Below, in pieces: positions 24,966 to 32,711 of a stretch of 52,931 nt of DNA (its first letter is position 1; every line of letters begins with the position of its first letter). This DNA comes from CAZSXU01 sp964610505 (GTDB lineage Bacteria; Arandabacterota; Arandabacteria; JAGLYR01), in contig CAZSXU010000027.1 in the NCBI GenBank assembly GCA_964610505.1, forward strand, positions 1 through 52,931. The letters run 5' to 3'. A model generated the notes under the pieces. The model saw nothing but the letters and a program-made list of their open reading frames with translations. It made no database searches and was not told the origin of the DNA. Position numbers and translations under genes: made by a program.

Positions 24966-25412
24966 GTGAGATACCCCTTGTTGCCTGTGGCGATCATCGG
25001 GCTCGTGATGGGCTGGGCGGGTTCCTGTCTGGGCCACGGAGCGCACGGCACGCGAATCGAAGGCGCCGCCGGAATTGAAGCTTCCTACCATGGCGGGGGT
25101 CCCATGGCTTTCTGTGACGTCAGGGTCTACCGGCCGGGCGATGCAGAGGGAGCGTTCCACACGGGAACGACCGGTCCCCTCGGGAGGTTTGCGTTTGTGC
25201 CGGATACGTCCGGAACGTGGAGAGTGGTCGTGGACGACGGCATGGGGCACGTGGCGGAGATCGAGGTGGCGGTCGATGCCGCGATGACTGAGACCACGCT
25301 TCGGGGGGATCCTTCGAATCGAATGGACGGCGTCATCGTCGGGGTGAGCGTGATTTTTGGGCTCTTCGGTCTCACCGCGCTTGTTCGTCGGAGAGTGAAG
25401 AAAGCAGGGTAG
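24966..25412 (+). CDS. nikL: NikL-like accessory component of nickel ECF transporter
   Basis: 148 residues, GTG start. An N-terminal signal anchor (LLPVAIIGLVMGWAGSCLG) is followed by HGAHG, a carboxypeptidase-regulatory-like beta domain (MAFCDVRVYRPGD..GRFAFVPDTSGTWRVVVDD) and a C-terminal helix with basic tail (GVSVIFGLFGLTALVRRRVKKAG). This is the NikL/NikN-type architecture of proteins that work with NikM. Stop and next ATG are 3 bases apart. Confidence 0.75.
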   Translation: MRYPLLPVAIIGLVMGWAGSCLGHGAHGTRIEGAAGIEASYHGGGPMAFCDVRVYRPGDAEGAFHTGTTGPLGRFAFVPDTSGTWRVVVDDGMGHVAEIEVAVDAAMTETTLRGDPSNRMDGVIVGVSVIFGLFGLTALVRRRVKKAG

Positions 25413-25415
25413 AGG

Positions 25416-26051
25416 ATGCACATCGCCGATGGAGTTGCACCCGTGCCGGTAGCGGCCGCCGGAGCTGCGATTGCCGCCGCCGGCGTCGCCTGGGGCCTTC
25501 GCGTCCTGAAGGACGAGCAGATCCCCAAGGCGGCGCTCATGTCCGCAGCCATCTTCGCGGCGTCGGTGGTGATTCGGCTCCCGCTGGGGCCCAGCGCGGT
25601 CCATCCGGTGTTGAACGGCCTGGCCGGGATTCTTCTGGGCTGGGCGGCGGTCCCCGTTTTCCTTGTATCCCTCTTTCTCCAGGCGCTCTTGTTTCAGTTC
25701 GGGGGAATCACCACCCTCGGGATCAACACGGTGACGATGGGGTTTCCGGCCGTGGCGGTTTACGGTTTGTTCGGCGGAAGGCTGAGGAGAGCTCGGACGA
25801 GGCGGTGCACGTTTCTTCTGGGGTTCGGAGCGGGCGCAAGTGCGGTCCTTCTCTCCTTTGCCCTCTGGGCCGGAGTCCTGATTCTCTGCGGGAAGCAGCT
25901 GGCCGTGATCGTAGGGCTGGCCCTTGGACCTCACCTGGCCGTCGTGGCTGTGGAGGGAATGTTCACCGGGTTCGTAGCCGGGTTTCTGGCCCGGGTGTAT
26001 CCCGCGGCCTTCGACGTGTCGGAACAGATGCGGAGGGAAGGCGGACCGTGA
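25416..26051 (+). CDS. nikM: NikM, substrate-specific S component of nickel ECF transporter
   Basis: 211 residues, about six to seven membrane helices. It begins MHIADG; in CbiM/NikM proteins Met1, His2 and a later His bind Ni2+ or Co2+ at the outer face. The second His is His63 (SAVHPVLNGL). The conserved FGGITTLGINTVTMGFPA follows. Nickel is preferred over cobalt by context (nikR, nikK, nikL). The start cannot move, because the N-terminal amine is a ligand. The stop overlaps the nikQ GTG by 4 bases. Confidence 0.92.
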   Translation: MHIADGVAPVPVAAAGAAIAAAGVAWGLRVLKDEQIPKAALMSAAIFAASVVIRLPLGPSAVHPVLNGLAGILLGWAAVPVFLVSLFLQALLFQFGGITTLGINTVTMGFPAVAVYGLFGGRLRRARTRRCTFLLGFGAGASAVLLSFALWAGVLILCGKQLAVIVGLALGPHLAVVAVEGMFTGFVAGFLARVYPAAFDVSEQMRREGGP

Positions 26052-26803
26052 GCTGTACGACGCATTTCGCGGGCGACACGGTCGTTCACCACCTGGACCC
26101 TCGTGCCCGAATCGTGATGACCTTCGCGTTCTCGTTTCTGGTGGCGCTAAGCGAAGAGTGGTGGGTGCTGGGCGCGAGCCTTGTGGTCGGTGCACTTCTC
26201 GTCTCGCTTTCGAGGATCCCGGCCGGCGCTCTGGCGCGGCGCCTGCTGAGACTGAACGCCTTTCTGGCCGTCGTGCTGCTTCTGATTCCCATCACGGCTC
26301 CGGGCCGGCCCGTCTTAGAGGTGGGACCGATTCACTACGGCATGGAGGGACTCCTCTGGAGTCTTCGGCTGATTCTAAGGGCCAATGCCATCGTCCTCGC
26401 GTTCACCGGTCTACTGGGCACGGTGGAACTGTTCACGCTCGGGCACGCCTTTGAACACCTGCGCGTTCCCCGAAAGCTGATTCATCTGTTTATGTTCACG
26501 CTCCGGTACCTGGACGTTCTTCACCACGAATACGAGACGCTGCTCTCTGCGATGAAGGCGCGGGCATTCCGGCCGGGGATGAACCTCCACACGTACTCGA
26601 GCTACGCGAATCTCGTGGCCATGCTGCTGGTCCGGAGTCTGGAGCGGTCGGAGCGGATCATGGGCGCCATGAAATGCCGAGGGTTTCGGGGGAAGTTCCG
26701 CGTGTTCCGGCACTTCGCATTTCACCGGCGGGATTGGGTATTCTGCGGGATCGGCACACTGGTGCTCGTCGGGATCGGTTTGAGAGAGATCGCCGGGGGC
26801 TAG
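26048..26803 (+). CDS. nikQ: NikQ/CbiQ-like transmembrane T component of ECF transporter
   Basis: 251 residues from the GTG at 26048, which overlaps the nikM stop (GTGA). It opens with HHLDPRARIVMTFAFSFLVAL, the CbiQ signature. The coupling-helix motifs for the ATPase are SAMKARAFRP and ERIMGAMKCRGFRG, the two Ala-Arg-Gly-like repeats of T components. About five membrane helices. It links NikM to NikO. The frame extends upstream inside nikM but overlaps it entirely, so that part is rejected. Confidence 0.9.
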   Translation: MSCTTHFAGDTVVHHLDPRARIVMTFAFSFLVALSEEWWVLGASLVVGALLVSLSRIPAGALARRLLRLNAFLAVVLLLIPITAPGRPVLEVGPIHYGMEGLLWSLRLILRANAIVLAFTGLLGTVELFTLGHAFEHLRVPRKLIHLFMFTLRYLDVLHHEYETLLSAMKARAFRPGMNLHTYSSYANLVAMLLVRSLERSERIMGAMKCRGFRGKFRVFRHFAFHRRDWVFCGIGTLVLVGIGLREIAGG

Positions 26804-26812
26804 GCTTTGTCC

Positions 26813-27499
26813 ATGGACAACAGGGAGATCATCCGGCTTCGCGAGGTGTCGTTCGGGTACGCCCGGGAAAATCGGGTTCTTGAGGGCGTGAACCTGACCA
26901 TCCGGGCGGGCGAGCGGGTGGGGCTCGTCGGGCCGATCGGGTCGGGCAAGACGACGCTCCTTCACCTGATCGTCGGGCTCCTGAAACCGCAGGCCGGAAC
27001 CGTGGAGATCTTCGACCGGCCGAGAGCGGTGGAGAAGGATTTCTGGGACGTCCGAGAGCGGGTGGGCCTGCTCTTCCAGGATCCGGAGGACCAGCTGTTC
27101 AGTCCCACGGTCCGCGAAGACATCGCATTCGGGCCGCTGAACCAGGGCCGGTCCGGAGAAGAAACCGAGCGCATCGTCGAGGAAACCCTCGATGTCCTGG
27201 ACCTACGAGGCTTCGAGGATCGAATTACGCATCACCTTTCAGGAGGCGAAAAGCGACTTGTCTCCCTGGCCACCGTCCTGGCCATGAAACCGGACGTGCT
27301 CCTGCTGGATGAACCGGTCAACGGGCTGGACGGAGCGATGTCGGGCCGGATTCAGGATCTTCTTCTCTCGCTGCCCCAGGCGATGATCGTGGTCTCGCAC
27401 GACGCCGGATTTCTGGGATCCGTGTGCACGAGGGGTGTGGAGATCTCGGAAGGGCGAGTTTGCGAATGGGCGAAAGGGCGAGTGGGCGGAGGGGCGTGA
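26813..27499 (+). CDS. nikO: NikO, ATPase of nickel ECF transporter
   Basis: 228 residues from the ATG at 26813 (TTG at 26807 is an alternative). ABC ATPase motifs in order: Walker A GPIGSGKTTL, Q-loop LFQDPEDQLFSPTV (ECF type), signature HHLSGGEKRL, Walker B VLLLDEPVNGLD and switch His in VVSHD. It energises uptake by NikMQ. The last ~15 residues (EWAKGRVGGGA) are encoded by a degenerate 8-base repeat that has replaced or extended the native tail. Its stop overlaps a GTG that opens a truncated gene. Confidence 0.92.
   Translation: MDNREIIRLREVSFGYARENRVLEGVNLTIRAGERVGLVGPIGSGKTTLLHLIVGLLKPQAGTVEIFDRPRAVEKDFWDVRERVGLLFQDPEDQLFSPTVREDIAFGPLNQGRSGEETERIVEETLDVLDLRGFEDRITHHLSGGEKRLVSLATVLAMKPDVLLLDEPVNGLDGAMSGRIQDLLLSLPQAMIVVSHDAGFLGSVCTRGVEISEGRVCEWAKGRVGGGA
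27451..27495. repeat. Short-period repeat E (GAATGGGC type), inside the nikO 3' end
   Basis: Degenerate 8-base units (GGGCGAGT, TGCGAATG, GGCGAAAG, GGCGAGTG) running through the last codons of nikO. The same unit occurs in four exact copies at 28401-28434. Confidence 0.6.
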
Positions 27500-27617
27500 C
27501 GGCGACGGTCCTGCTTCTGCTGGGATCGTATGTCTTCAGACTCGATTTCCACAACGTCCTCCACGAATTCGGACACGCGGTCGCCGTCTGGGTACAGGGA
27601 GGCAAGGTAAAAGGAAG
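27496..27617 (+). pseudogene. Truncated HExxH (HEFGHA) metalloprotease remnant
   Basis: From a GTG overlapping the nikO stop (GTGA), the frame reads VTATVLLLLGSYVFRLDFHN and then VLHEFGHAVAVWVQGGKVKG. This is a membrane-type segment followed by the zinc motif HEFGHA and a GG-V, as in the first ~40 residues of M50-like membrane metalloproteases. After about 27617 the sequence turns into a minus-strand terminator hairpin and repeat D, and no homologous sequence continues. The reading frame stays open to 27948, but that part is antisense to sdhB. So only the 5' end of a gene is left, once the last cistron of the nickel operon. Confidence 0.6.
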
Positions 27618-27619
27618 AA

Positions 27620-27637
27620 GGCGGTCCGAGGACCGCC
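27620..27637 (-). terminator. Intrinsic terminator of sdhCDAB
   Basis: GGCGGTCC/GGACCGCC inverted repeat 47 bases past the sdhB stop. On the minus strand it is followed by the T-rich tail TTCTTCCTTTTA. Confidence 0.65.
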
Positions 27638-27647
27638 CCCCCCACTT

Positions 27648-27685
27648 CGCACTCAGCACTCAGAACCCAGGACTCAGAACTCTCT
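27648..27685. repeat. Short-period repeat D, second run
   Basis: ACTCAGCACTCAGAACCCAG-type units, related to 22814-22860, reaching the sdhB stop codon. Confidence 0.55.
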
Positions 27686-28389
27686 TAGACTCTCTGCCGG
27701 ATCACGGCCCTCTTCAGTTCCGCGATCGCCCACGTCGCATTCAGGTCCTTCGGGCAGGCCTCGACGCAGTTGAAAATCGTGTGGCAGCGCCAGAGACCGT
27801 GTTTGTCGTTCACGATCCTGAGACGCTCCCCCAGGCCGTGGTCCCGCGAATCGAACACGAAGCGGTATGCCTTGAGCAAGGCAGCGGGTCCCAGGAATTC
27901 CTTGTCCGCCCAGAAGGAGGGACAGGAGGACGTGCAGCAACCGCATAGGATGCACTCGTACGCCCCGTCCAGCTTCTTCCGATCCTCGGGCGACTGGAGT
28001 CTTTCGCGATCCGTGGGGGGACTCTTGACCTCCATCAGGAAGGGTTGAATCGTCTCGTAGCGGTCGTAGAAGGGAGTCATGTCCGTCACGAGATCCCGAA
28101 TCACGGGGAAGGACCTCAGCGGTTCAACCTCGATCTTCTTCGACTTGACCTTCGAGATCTGGGTCTCGCACGCCAGGGTGTTCACCCCGTTGATCGTCAT
28201 TCCGCAGGAGCCGCAAATCCCATGTCGACACGACCGCCGAAAGGCCAGGGATCCGTCCTGCGTATCCTTGATGTGACGAAGCCCATCCAGGACCGTCCAG
28301 CCCGGTTGAGGTTCGATCGTGAACTCCTGGTAGTGTGGATGGGCGTCTTTCTCCGGATTGAACCGGTAGACTCGAAACGTGACAGCCAT
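27685..28389 (-). CDS. sdhB: Succinate dehydrogenase/fumarate reductase iron-sulfur subunit
   Basis: 234 residues. The N-terminal plant-type ferredoxin domain carries the [2Fe-2S] cysteines (CRHGICGSCGMTINGVNTLAC). The C-terminal domain has CILCGCCTSSCPSFW for [4Fe-4S] and CHTIFNCVEACPKDLN for [3Fe-4S]. It carries electrons from SdhA flavin to quinone at the membrane anchors. GGAGG lies 7 bases before the ATG. The 149-base gap to sdhA contains the four-copy repeat E. A terminator follows. Confidence 0.95.
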   Translation of the reverse strand: MAVTFRVYRFNPEKDAHPHYQEFTIEPQPGWTVLDGLRHIKDTQDGSLAFRRSCRHGICGSCGMTINGVNTLACETQISKVKSKKIEVEPLRSFPVIRDLVTDMTPFYDRYETIQPFLMEVKSPPTDRERLQSPEDRKKLDGAYECILCGCCTSSCPSFWADKEFLGPAALLKAYRFVFDSRDHGLGERLRIVNDKHGLWRCHTIFNCVEACPKDLNATWAIAELKRAVIRQRV

Positions 28390-28400
28390 TGCTATACCTC

Positions 28401-28434
28401 CGAATGGGCGAATGGGCGAATGGGCGAATGGGCG
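28401..28434. repeat. Short-period repeat E, four exact units
   Basis: Four copies of CGAATGGG in tandem in the sdhA-sdhB spacer; related to 27451-27495. The rest of this spacer shows no signal. Confidence 0.75.
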
Positions 28435-28538
28435 AAGACCCCGGGACTCTCAGGGCACGTTGCACTCTTCCCGCAGAACCTTTCCGCGGACTGCACGTTC
28501 GGCCGCCTGGTTCCTTCGCGCCCATCGTCGCACATGGC

Positions 28539-30266
28539 CTAGTATTTCCTCTCCTCGGGCTGGAACCGCGTGATGGACACCGGCTTGTATTTCAGCCGAA
28601 TTCCATCCTTGGTTTTCCAGGCCAGGGTGTGCTTGAGCCAGTTTTTGTCGTCCCGCTTGGGGAAGTCCGTTCGCCAGTGGGCGCCCCGGCATTCCTCTCG
28701 CTCAAGACCGCCGACGGCCAGGGGCTCGACGAAATCGAGCTGGTGCCCCAGTTCCATGGCCTCGATGAGCTGCGTATTGAAATTACGAGACTTGTCCTTG
28801 ATCTCGAGGTTCCCAAACCGCTTTTGCAGCTCCCGAATCTCGCCGACGGCCTTCTCCAGACCCTCCCGGGTCCGGAAGATGTGACACCCTGCGCTCATGA
28901 CCCTGCGCATCTCCTCTCTCAGCCCGGCGATGGTCTCGGAGCCGGTGCCCGACAGAGTTCTCTCGATCTTCTCTTCCGCAATCTTGGCGTGTTCTTCGGA
29001 AACGCCGGAGTGTTCGATCCCCGGCAGATCGCGCACAATGGTTTTTCCCCCCTGCCGGCCGAAGACGGCGCAATCCAACGTGGAATTGCACCCGAGGCGA
29101 TTGGCCCCGTGCACCGAGATGCAGGCGCACTCGCCGGATGCGTAGAAGCCGACGACGGGGGTGTTCTTCTCGTCCGCCACCGCGCGAGTGTGGACATCCG
29201 TCGGGATACCGCCCATCGAGTAGTGCGCCGACGGTTGGATGGAGAGCGGCTCCTGGATGCAATCGACCCCGGCGAACTTCATCCCCAACTCGTGGACCTG
29301 GGGCAGTCTCTCCATGATCACATCCCTGCCCAGGTGCGTGAGGTCGAGGTGAACCCGGGCCTCGCCGTTGATCCCGTGGCCCTCGAGGAGTTCCGTCTGT
29401 TCCGCACGCGAGACGATGTCTCGGGGCGCCAGCTCCATCTTGGCGGCGGCGTATTTCTCCATGAACCGCTCGCCCTTGTCGTTCTTGAGATAGCCGCCCT
29501 CGCCCCGGGCGCCTTCGGTCACGAGAACGCCGGACGGGAAGAGGCCCGTGGGATGAAACTGGACGAATTCCATATCCTCCAGCGGCAGGCCGGCGCGAAG
29601 AACCAGGCTCAGCCCGTCGCCGGTGTTGGCGAGGCAGTTGGTGTTGATTTGCCAGACGCTGGCATAGCCGCCGGTGGCGAACATCACGGCCCGGGCGCGG
29701 AAAAGATGCAGCTCCCCGGTGGCGATGTCCATGGCGATCACGCCGCGGCAGACGTTGTCGTCCACAATCAGGTGCATCACGAAGAACTCGTTGTAGAATC
29801 TCACGCCGCGCTTGACGCATTGCTCGTACTGGCAGTGGAGCACGGCGTGTCCGGTCCGGTCGGCCGCCATGCATGAACGGCGGACGGGTCCCTTACCGAA
29901 ATCGCTGAAATGCCCCCCGAAGGGCCGCTGCATGATCTTACCTTCAGGCGTGCGGCTGAAGGGGACGCCCATATGCTCCAGTTCAAGGATGGTTGGAATG
30001 GCTTCCTTGACGAGGACCTCGATCGCTTCCTGGTCTCCCAGGTAATCGCTGCCCTTGACGGTGTCGTAGAAGTGCCATTCCCAGCTGTCCTCTTCCATGT
30101 TTCCCAGGGCCGCGTTGGTTCCCCCCTGAGCGGCCGTCGAGTGCGAGCGGGTCGGAAAGATCTTGCTGATGACGGCCGTGTCCGCCGCCCCGCTGGTTTC
30201 GAGCGCAGTGTATAACCCCGCTATGCCCGCCCCGACGATGACCACATCGTGGGTGTGCTCGATCAT
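28539..30266 (-). CDS. sdhA: Succinate dehydrogenase/fumarate reductase flavoprotein subunit
   Basis: 575 residues from the ATG at 30266. FAD motif DVVIVGAGIAGLYTALETSG, covalent-flavin segment SHSTAAQGGTNAALGN, QFHPTGLFPSGVLVTEGARG for dicarboxylate binding, and HYSMGGIPTDVHTR. Oxidises succinate to fumarate (or the reverse) on the cytoplasmic face of the membrane. The direction cannot be judged from sequence; gene order C-D-A-B is that of aerobic-type enzymes. The frame runs open to 30416 through the end of sdhD, so the earlier codons are rejected. Confidence 0.95.
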   Translation of the reverse strand: MIEHTHDVVIVGAGIAGLYTALETSGAADTAVISKIFPTRSHSTAAQGGTNAALGNMEEDSWEWHFYDTVKGSDYLGDQEAIEVLVKEAIPTILELEHMGVPFSRTPEGKIMQRPFGGHFSDFGKGPVRRSCMAADRTGHAVLHCQYEQCVKRGVRFYNEFFVMHLIVDDNVCRGVIAMDIATGELHLFRARAVMFATGGYASVWQINTNCLANTGDGLSLVLRAGLPLEDMEFVQFHPTGLFPSGVLVTEGARGEGGYLKNDKGERFMEKYAAAKMELAPRDIVSRAEQTELLEGHGINGEARVHLDLTHLGRDVIMERLPQVHELGMKFAGVDCIQEPLSIQPSAHYSMGGIPTDVHTRAVADEKNTPVVGFYASGECACISVHGANRLGCNSTLDCAVFGRQGGKTIVRDLPGIEHSGVSEEHAKIAEEKIERTLSGTGSETIAGLREEMRRVMSAGCHIFRTREGLEKAVGEIRELQKRFGNLEIKDKSRNFNTQLIEAMELGHQLDFVEPLAVGGLEREECRGAHWRTDFPKRDDKNWLKHTLAWKTKDGIRLKYKPVSITRFQPEERKY

Positions 30267-30283
30267 CCTCCCAGTCCTTTCTC

Positions 30284-30652
30284 TTATATCGCCGGCTTGA
30301 ATGACAGAATCGTGACGGATCCCAGGATCAGAAGAACGAATCCCAAGATGCAGACGACGGTAAACAGTGACGTCCTGGCCCACGCCCGGTGGACGTAGTC
30401 GCCGAGGACCATCCATAGCCCGTTGAGGCCGTGGAAGACGGCCAGGAACAGAAATGCCAGGTCGATGGTCTTCCAGGTTGTGCTGGCCAGCCGTTCCGCA
30501 ACGGGTTTGTAGGTCACCTGGTGCAGATCCTCGTCCACCTCGGTTCCGTGGATGAGCCCGAAGTGGACCAGGAGGATGATCACCAGGAGCAGCCCGCTGA
30601 TTCTCTGAAAGAACCAGGACATGGCACCTGTGTTGCTCGATCCGGCAAACAT
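30284..30652 (-). CDS. sdhD: Succinate dehydrogenase membrane anchor, SdhD-like
   Basis: 122 residues, three membrane helices. The first carries SWFFQRISGLLLVIILLVHF, the Arg-x-Ser-Gly and His pattern of quinone and haem-b sites; the second has FLAVFHGLNGLWMVL. AGGAGG lies directly before one ATG (30658) and 6 bases before another (30652); the latter is preferred. It sits between sdhC and sdhA with short gaps. Confidence 0.87.
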   Translation of the reverse strand: MFAGSSNTGAMSWFFQRISGLLLVIILLVHFGLIHGTEVDEDLHQVTYKPVAERLASTTWKTIDLAFLFLAVFHGLNGLWMVLGDYVHRAWARTSLFTVVCILGFVLLILGSVTILSFKPAI

Positions 30653-30662
30653 GCGCATCCTC

Positions 30663-31028
30663 CTAATGTCCGGACACCAAGGTGAGGGCCTCGCGAATCA
30701 GAGGCCAGCCAAGAGTGAAGTACGCGACGGCGCAACACGCAATCGCGCCCCAGAAGAGCGGTTTGTGGTACTTCGAGCCCTGGGCGAAGTCGATCACAAG
30801 GATTCTGATTCCGTTGAACGTGTGATAGACGATGGCCGCCAACAGGGCGAGTTCCACGATCTTGAAAAAGGGCGTGGAGAGCACGCCCATGATCCGGTTG
30901 AAGCTTTCCGGACCCTGGACGACGTGGTGGGTGACCCAGATGTGCAACGCGAGGTACAGGGTGAGAGCGAGGCCCGATATGCGGTGGAAGAGCCAAGCGA
31001 CAGATCCCGTCCGCCAGCGATAGCGCAT
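30663..31028 (-). CDS. sdhC: Succinate dehydrogenase cytochrome b subunit, SdhC-like
   Basis: 121 residues, three membrane helices. Opening SVAWLFHRISGLALTLYLALHI with the HRxSG motif and further His residues (WVTHHV, YHTFNGIRIL) as haem and quinone ligands. First gene of sdhCDAB; AAGGAGG upstream and a strong promoter at 31110-31138. The longer frame to 31229 passes through the promoter and is rejected. Confidence 0.9.
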   Translation of the reverse strand: MRYRWRTGSVAWLFHRISGLALTLYLALHIWVTHHVVQGPESFNRIMGVLSTPFFKIVELALLAAIVYHTFNGIRILVIDFAQGSKYHKPLFWGAIACCAVAYFTLGWPLIREALTLVSGH

Positions 31029-31109
31029 GCTGTCCCATCCTCCTTTCCGTACGCATAGGTCCTGAGAGGGTCGTAATAATATGGATTTGTTGGAGTTCAG
31101 CAACCGCTG

Positions 31110-31138
31110 ACTATAGGTGTTGTTATGGATACAGTCAA
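31110..31138 (-). promoter_or_regulatory. Sigma70-like promoter of sdhCDAB
   Basis: Minus strand: TTGACT (31133-31138), 17-base spacer, TATAGT (31110-31115). The leader to the sdhC ATG is about 75 bases. The remaining gap 31139-31341 contains only a CACAGATTTCACAGAT echo of the repeat A end (31162-31178). Confidence 0.75.
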
Positions 31139-31341
31139 GAACAAACAAGGCGATACCGCCGGCCACAGATTTCACAGATGGGAACGTCGTTGACCTGCCT
31201 CCGATTGCCGATTCTCCGTTTCCCTTCACGGCTGGGGTGGTTCTTATAAGCTTCGCGGGTTTTCATGTTAAGTCTTGCCTCATGTTGCCGACTCTGATAG
31301 CGTATGGCCCGGGCGTACCTGTCTCAGCATAAGGAGAACCC

Positions 31342-32460
31342 GTGACCGGGAACGGCAACGGCAAGGTCTCTTCGTACGTTTTCCTGTTTGTCCTCCTGGG
31401 CCTGGTGTATCTCTGCTATCTCCTCTTCAAGCCCTTCCTGAGCCCCATCATCTGGGCCGTGGTTCTTGCGACGCTGTTTCATCCGGTCGGTGTCCGCATT
31501 CGACGCCTGCTTCGCTGCAAAGAGACGCTCGCTGCGGTGCTCATGTGCGCGCTGGTGATCATCATCATCGTGGGCCCGATCGTTTCTCTCAGCTTCGTCC
31601 TCGTCAACGAGGCGCAGCGAACCTACGATCTGATCTACGAGTGGGTAAATTCCGGCGGATTCAAGACGTTCCTGGACCGCATCCAGGAATCGGACAGAGT
31701 CAAGCAGGTCCTGCTGGAGATCGGACGGCACGAGAAAGATTTCGAAAGCGCCGACATCCAGAGCAACATTGTCTCATGGCTCAAGGACGCCACCGGGTTC
31801 ATCGGATCCCAGAGCTCTCGAATCATCCAGGGATTCTCGTCGAGCTTCCTCAATTTCATCTTCATGATCTTCGCCATGTTCTACTTCTTCCGGGATGGGG
31901 AGAAAGCGATTCGGGGCATTGCGGCCATGAGCCCCCTGGCGCCGGAAACGGCAACGGAGGGATTTCGCCAGTTCGTGGAGGTGTCCAAAGCCACGCTCTA
32001 CGGAGGGGTGGTGGTGGCCGTGGTTCAGGGGGTCCTGGGAGGACTCGGATTCGTGTTCCTGGGGCTTCCCTCGCCCGTGCTCTGGGGGGCAGTGATGGCG
32101 CTGTTGTCCCTCATTCCGATTGTGGGCGCGGCTTTTGTATGGTTTCCCGCCGCGCTCATTCTGATGGCGCAGGGCGCGTGGATCAAGGGGATCATTCTCA
32201 TCGTCTACGGTGCTCTGGTGGTGAGCCTCGTCGACAACTTCCTGAAGCCTTTCCTCATCGGGGAACGGACCGGCCTTCATACCATCCTGGTGTTCTTCAG
32301 TATTCTCGGCGGGCTGAAGTTGTTCGGGTTCCTGGGATTTGTTCTGGGGCCCGTGATCATCGCCGTCCTCATCAGTTTCATCCGCATTTTCCAGCTCCAC
32401 TACGGGCCGCAGGCGGCCGCAGCGGCGAAAGGCGAGGCCGGAGGACCCGAAACCTCGTAA
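31342..32460 (+). CDS. AI-2E (PerM) family transporter
   Basis: 372 residues, GTG start with AAGGAG upstream. About eight membrane helices; family motifs in the C-terminal half: YGGVVVAVVQGVLGGLGFVFLGLPSPVLWGAVMALLSLIPIVGA is the diagnostic region, followed by FLIGERTGLHTILVFFSILGG. Members export small molecules or act as Na+/H+ antiporters; only a few export AI-2, so the name should not be read as a function here. Single gene, divergent from sdhCDAB. Confidence 0.9.
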   Translation: MTGNGNGKVSSYVFLFVLLGLVYLCYLLFKPFLSPIIWAVVLATLFHPVGVRIRRLLRCKETLAAVLMCALVIIIIVGPIVSLSFVLVNEAQRTYDLIYEWVNSGGFKTFLDRIQESDRVKQVLLEIGRHEKDFESADIQSNIVSWLKDATGFIGSQSSRIIQGFSSSFLNFIFMIFAMFYFFRDGEKAIRGIAAMSPLAPETATEGFRQFVEVSKATLYGGVVVAVVQGVLGGLGFVFLGLPSPVLWGAVMALLSLIPIVGAAFVWFPAALILMAQGAWIKGIILIVYGALVVSLVDNFLKPFLIGERTGLHTILVFFSILGGLKLFGFLGFVLGPVIIAVLISFIRIFQLHYGPQAAAAAKGEAGGPETS

Positions 32461-32485
32461 TCCGGCCCCGCAGGGAACGGTTGTC

Positions 32486-32550
32486 GGCTCTCGGCCTTCG
32501 GATCTCAGTCGCGCGGGTCTTGCGCCGCGGGAAGCGTTCGGCGTCTCTTG
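32486..32550. repeat. Dispersed intergenic repeat C, copy 2
   Basis: CGGCTCTCGGCCTTCGGATC..GCCGCGGGAAGCGTTCGGCGTC, same block order as 11409-11478. It is followed by GTCCCGAAAT-type repeats at 32578-32610. No gene in 32461-32711. Confidence 0.55.
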
Positions 32551-32711
32551 GCCACAGGCGCCTGAGTTAAGTAGTCTGTCCCGAAATCCGTCCCGAAATA
32601 TCCGACGGTCCGTCTTGAGACACCGTGTTTCGACGCGGAGGGTTTCTTCAACGGCCCCTCTGTCCTGAAATACCCCAAAACTCGCTGACTCATCTTCCGG
32701 TTCATGTATCG

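Noticed and set aside
24477..26195. Minus-strand frame of 572 codons across nikK to nikQ
   Set aside because: Runs through four well-supported nickel genes in antisense.
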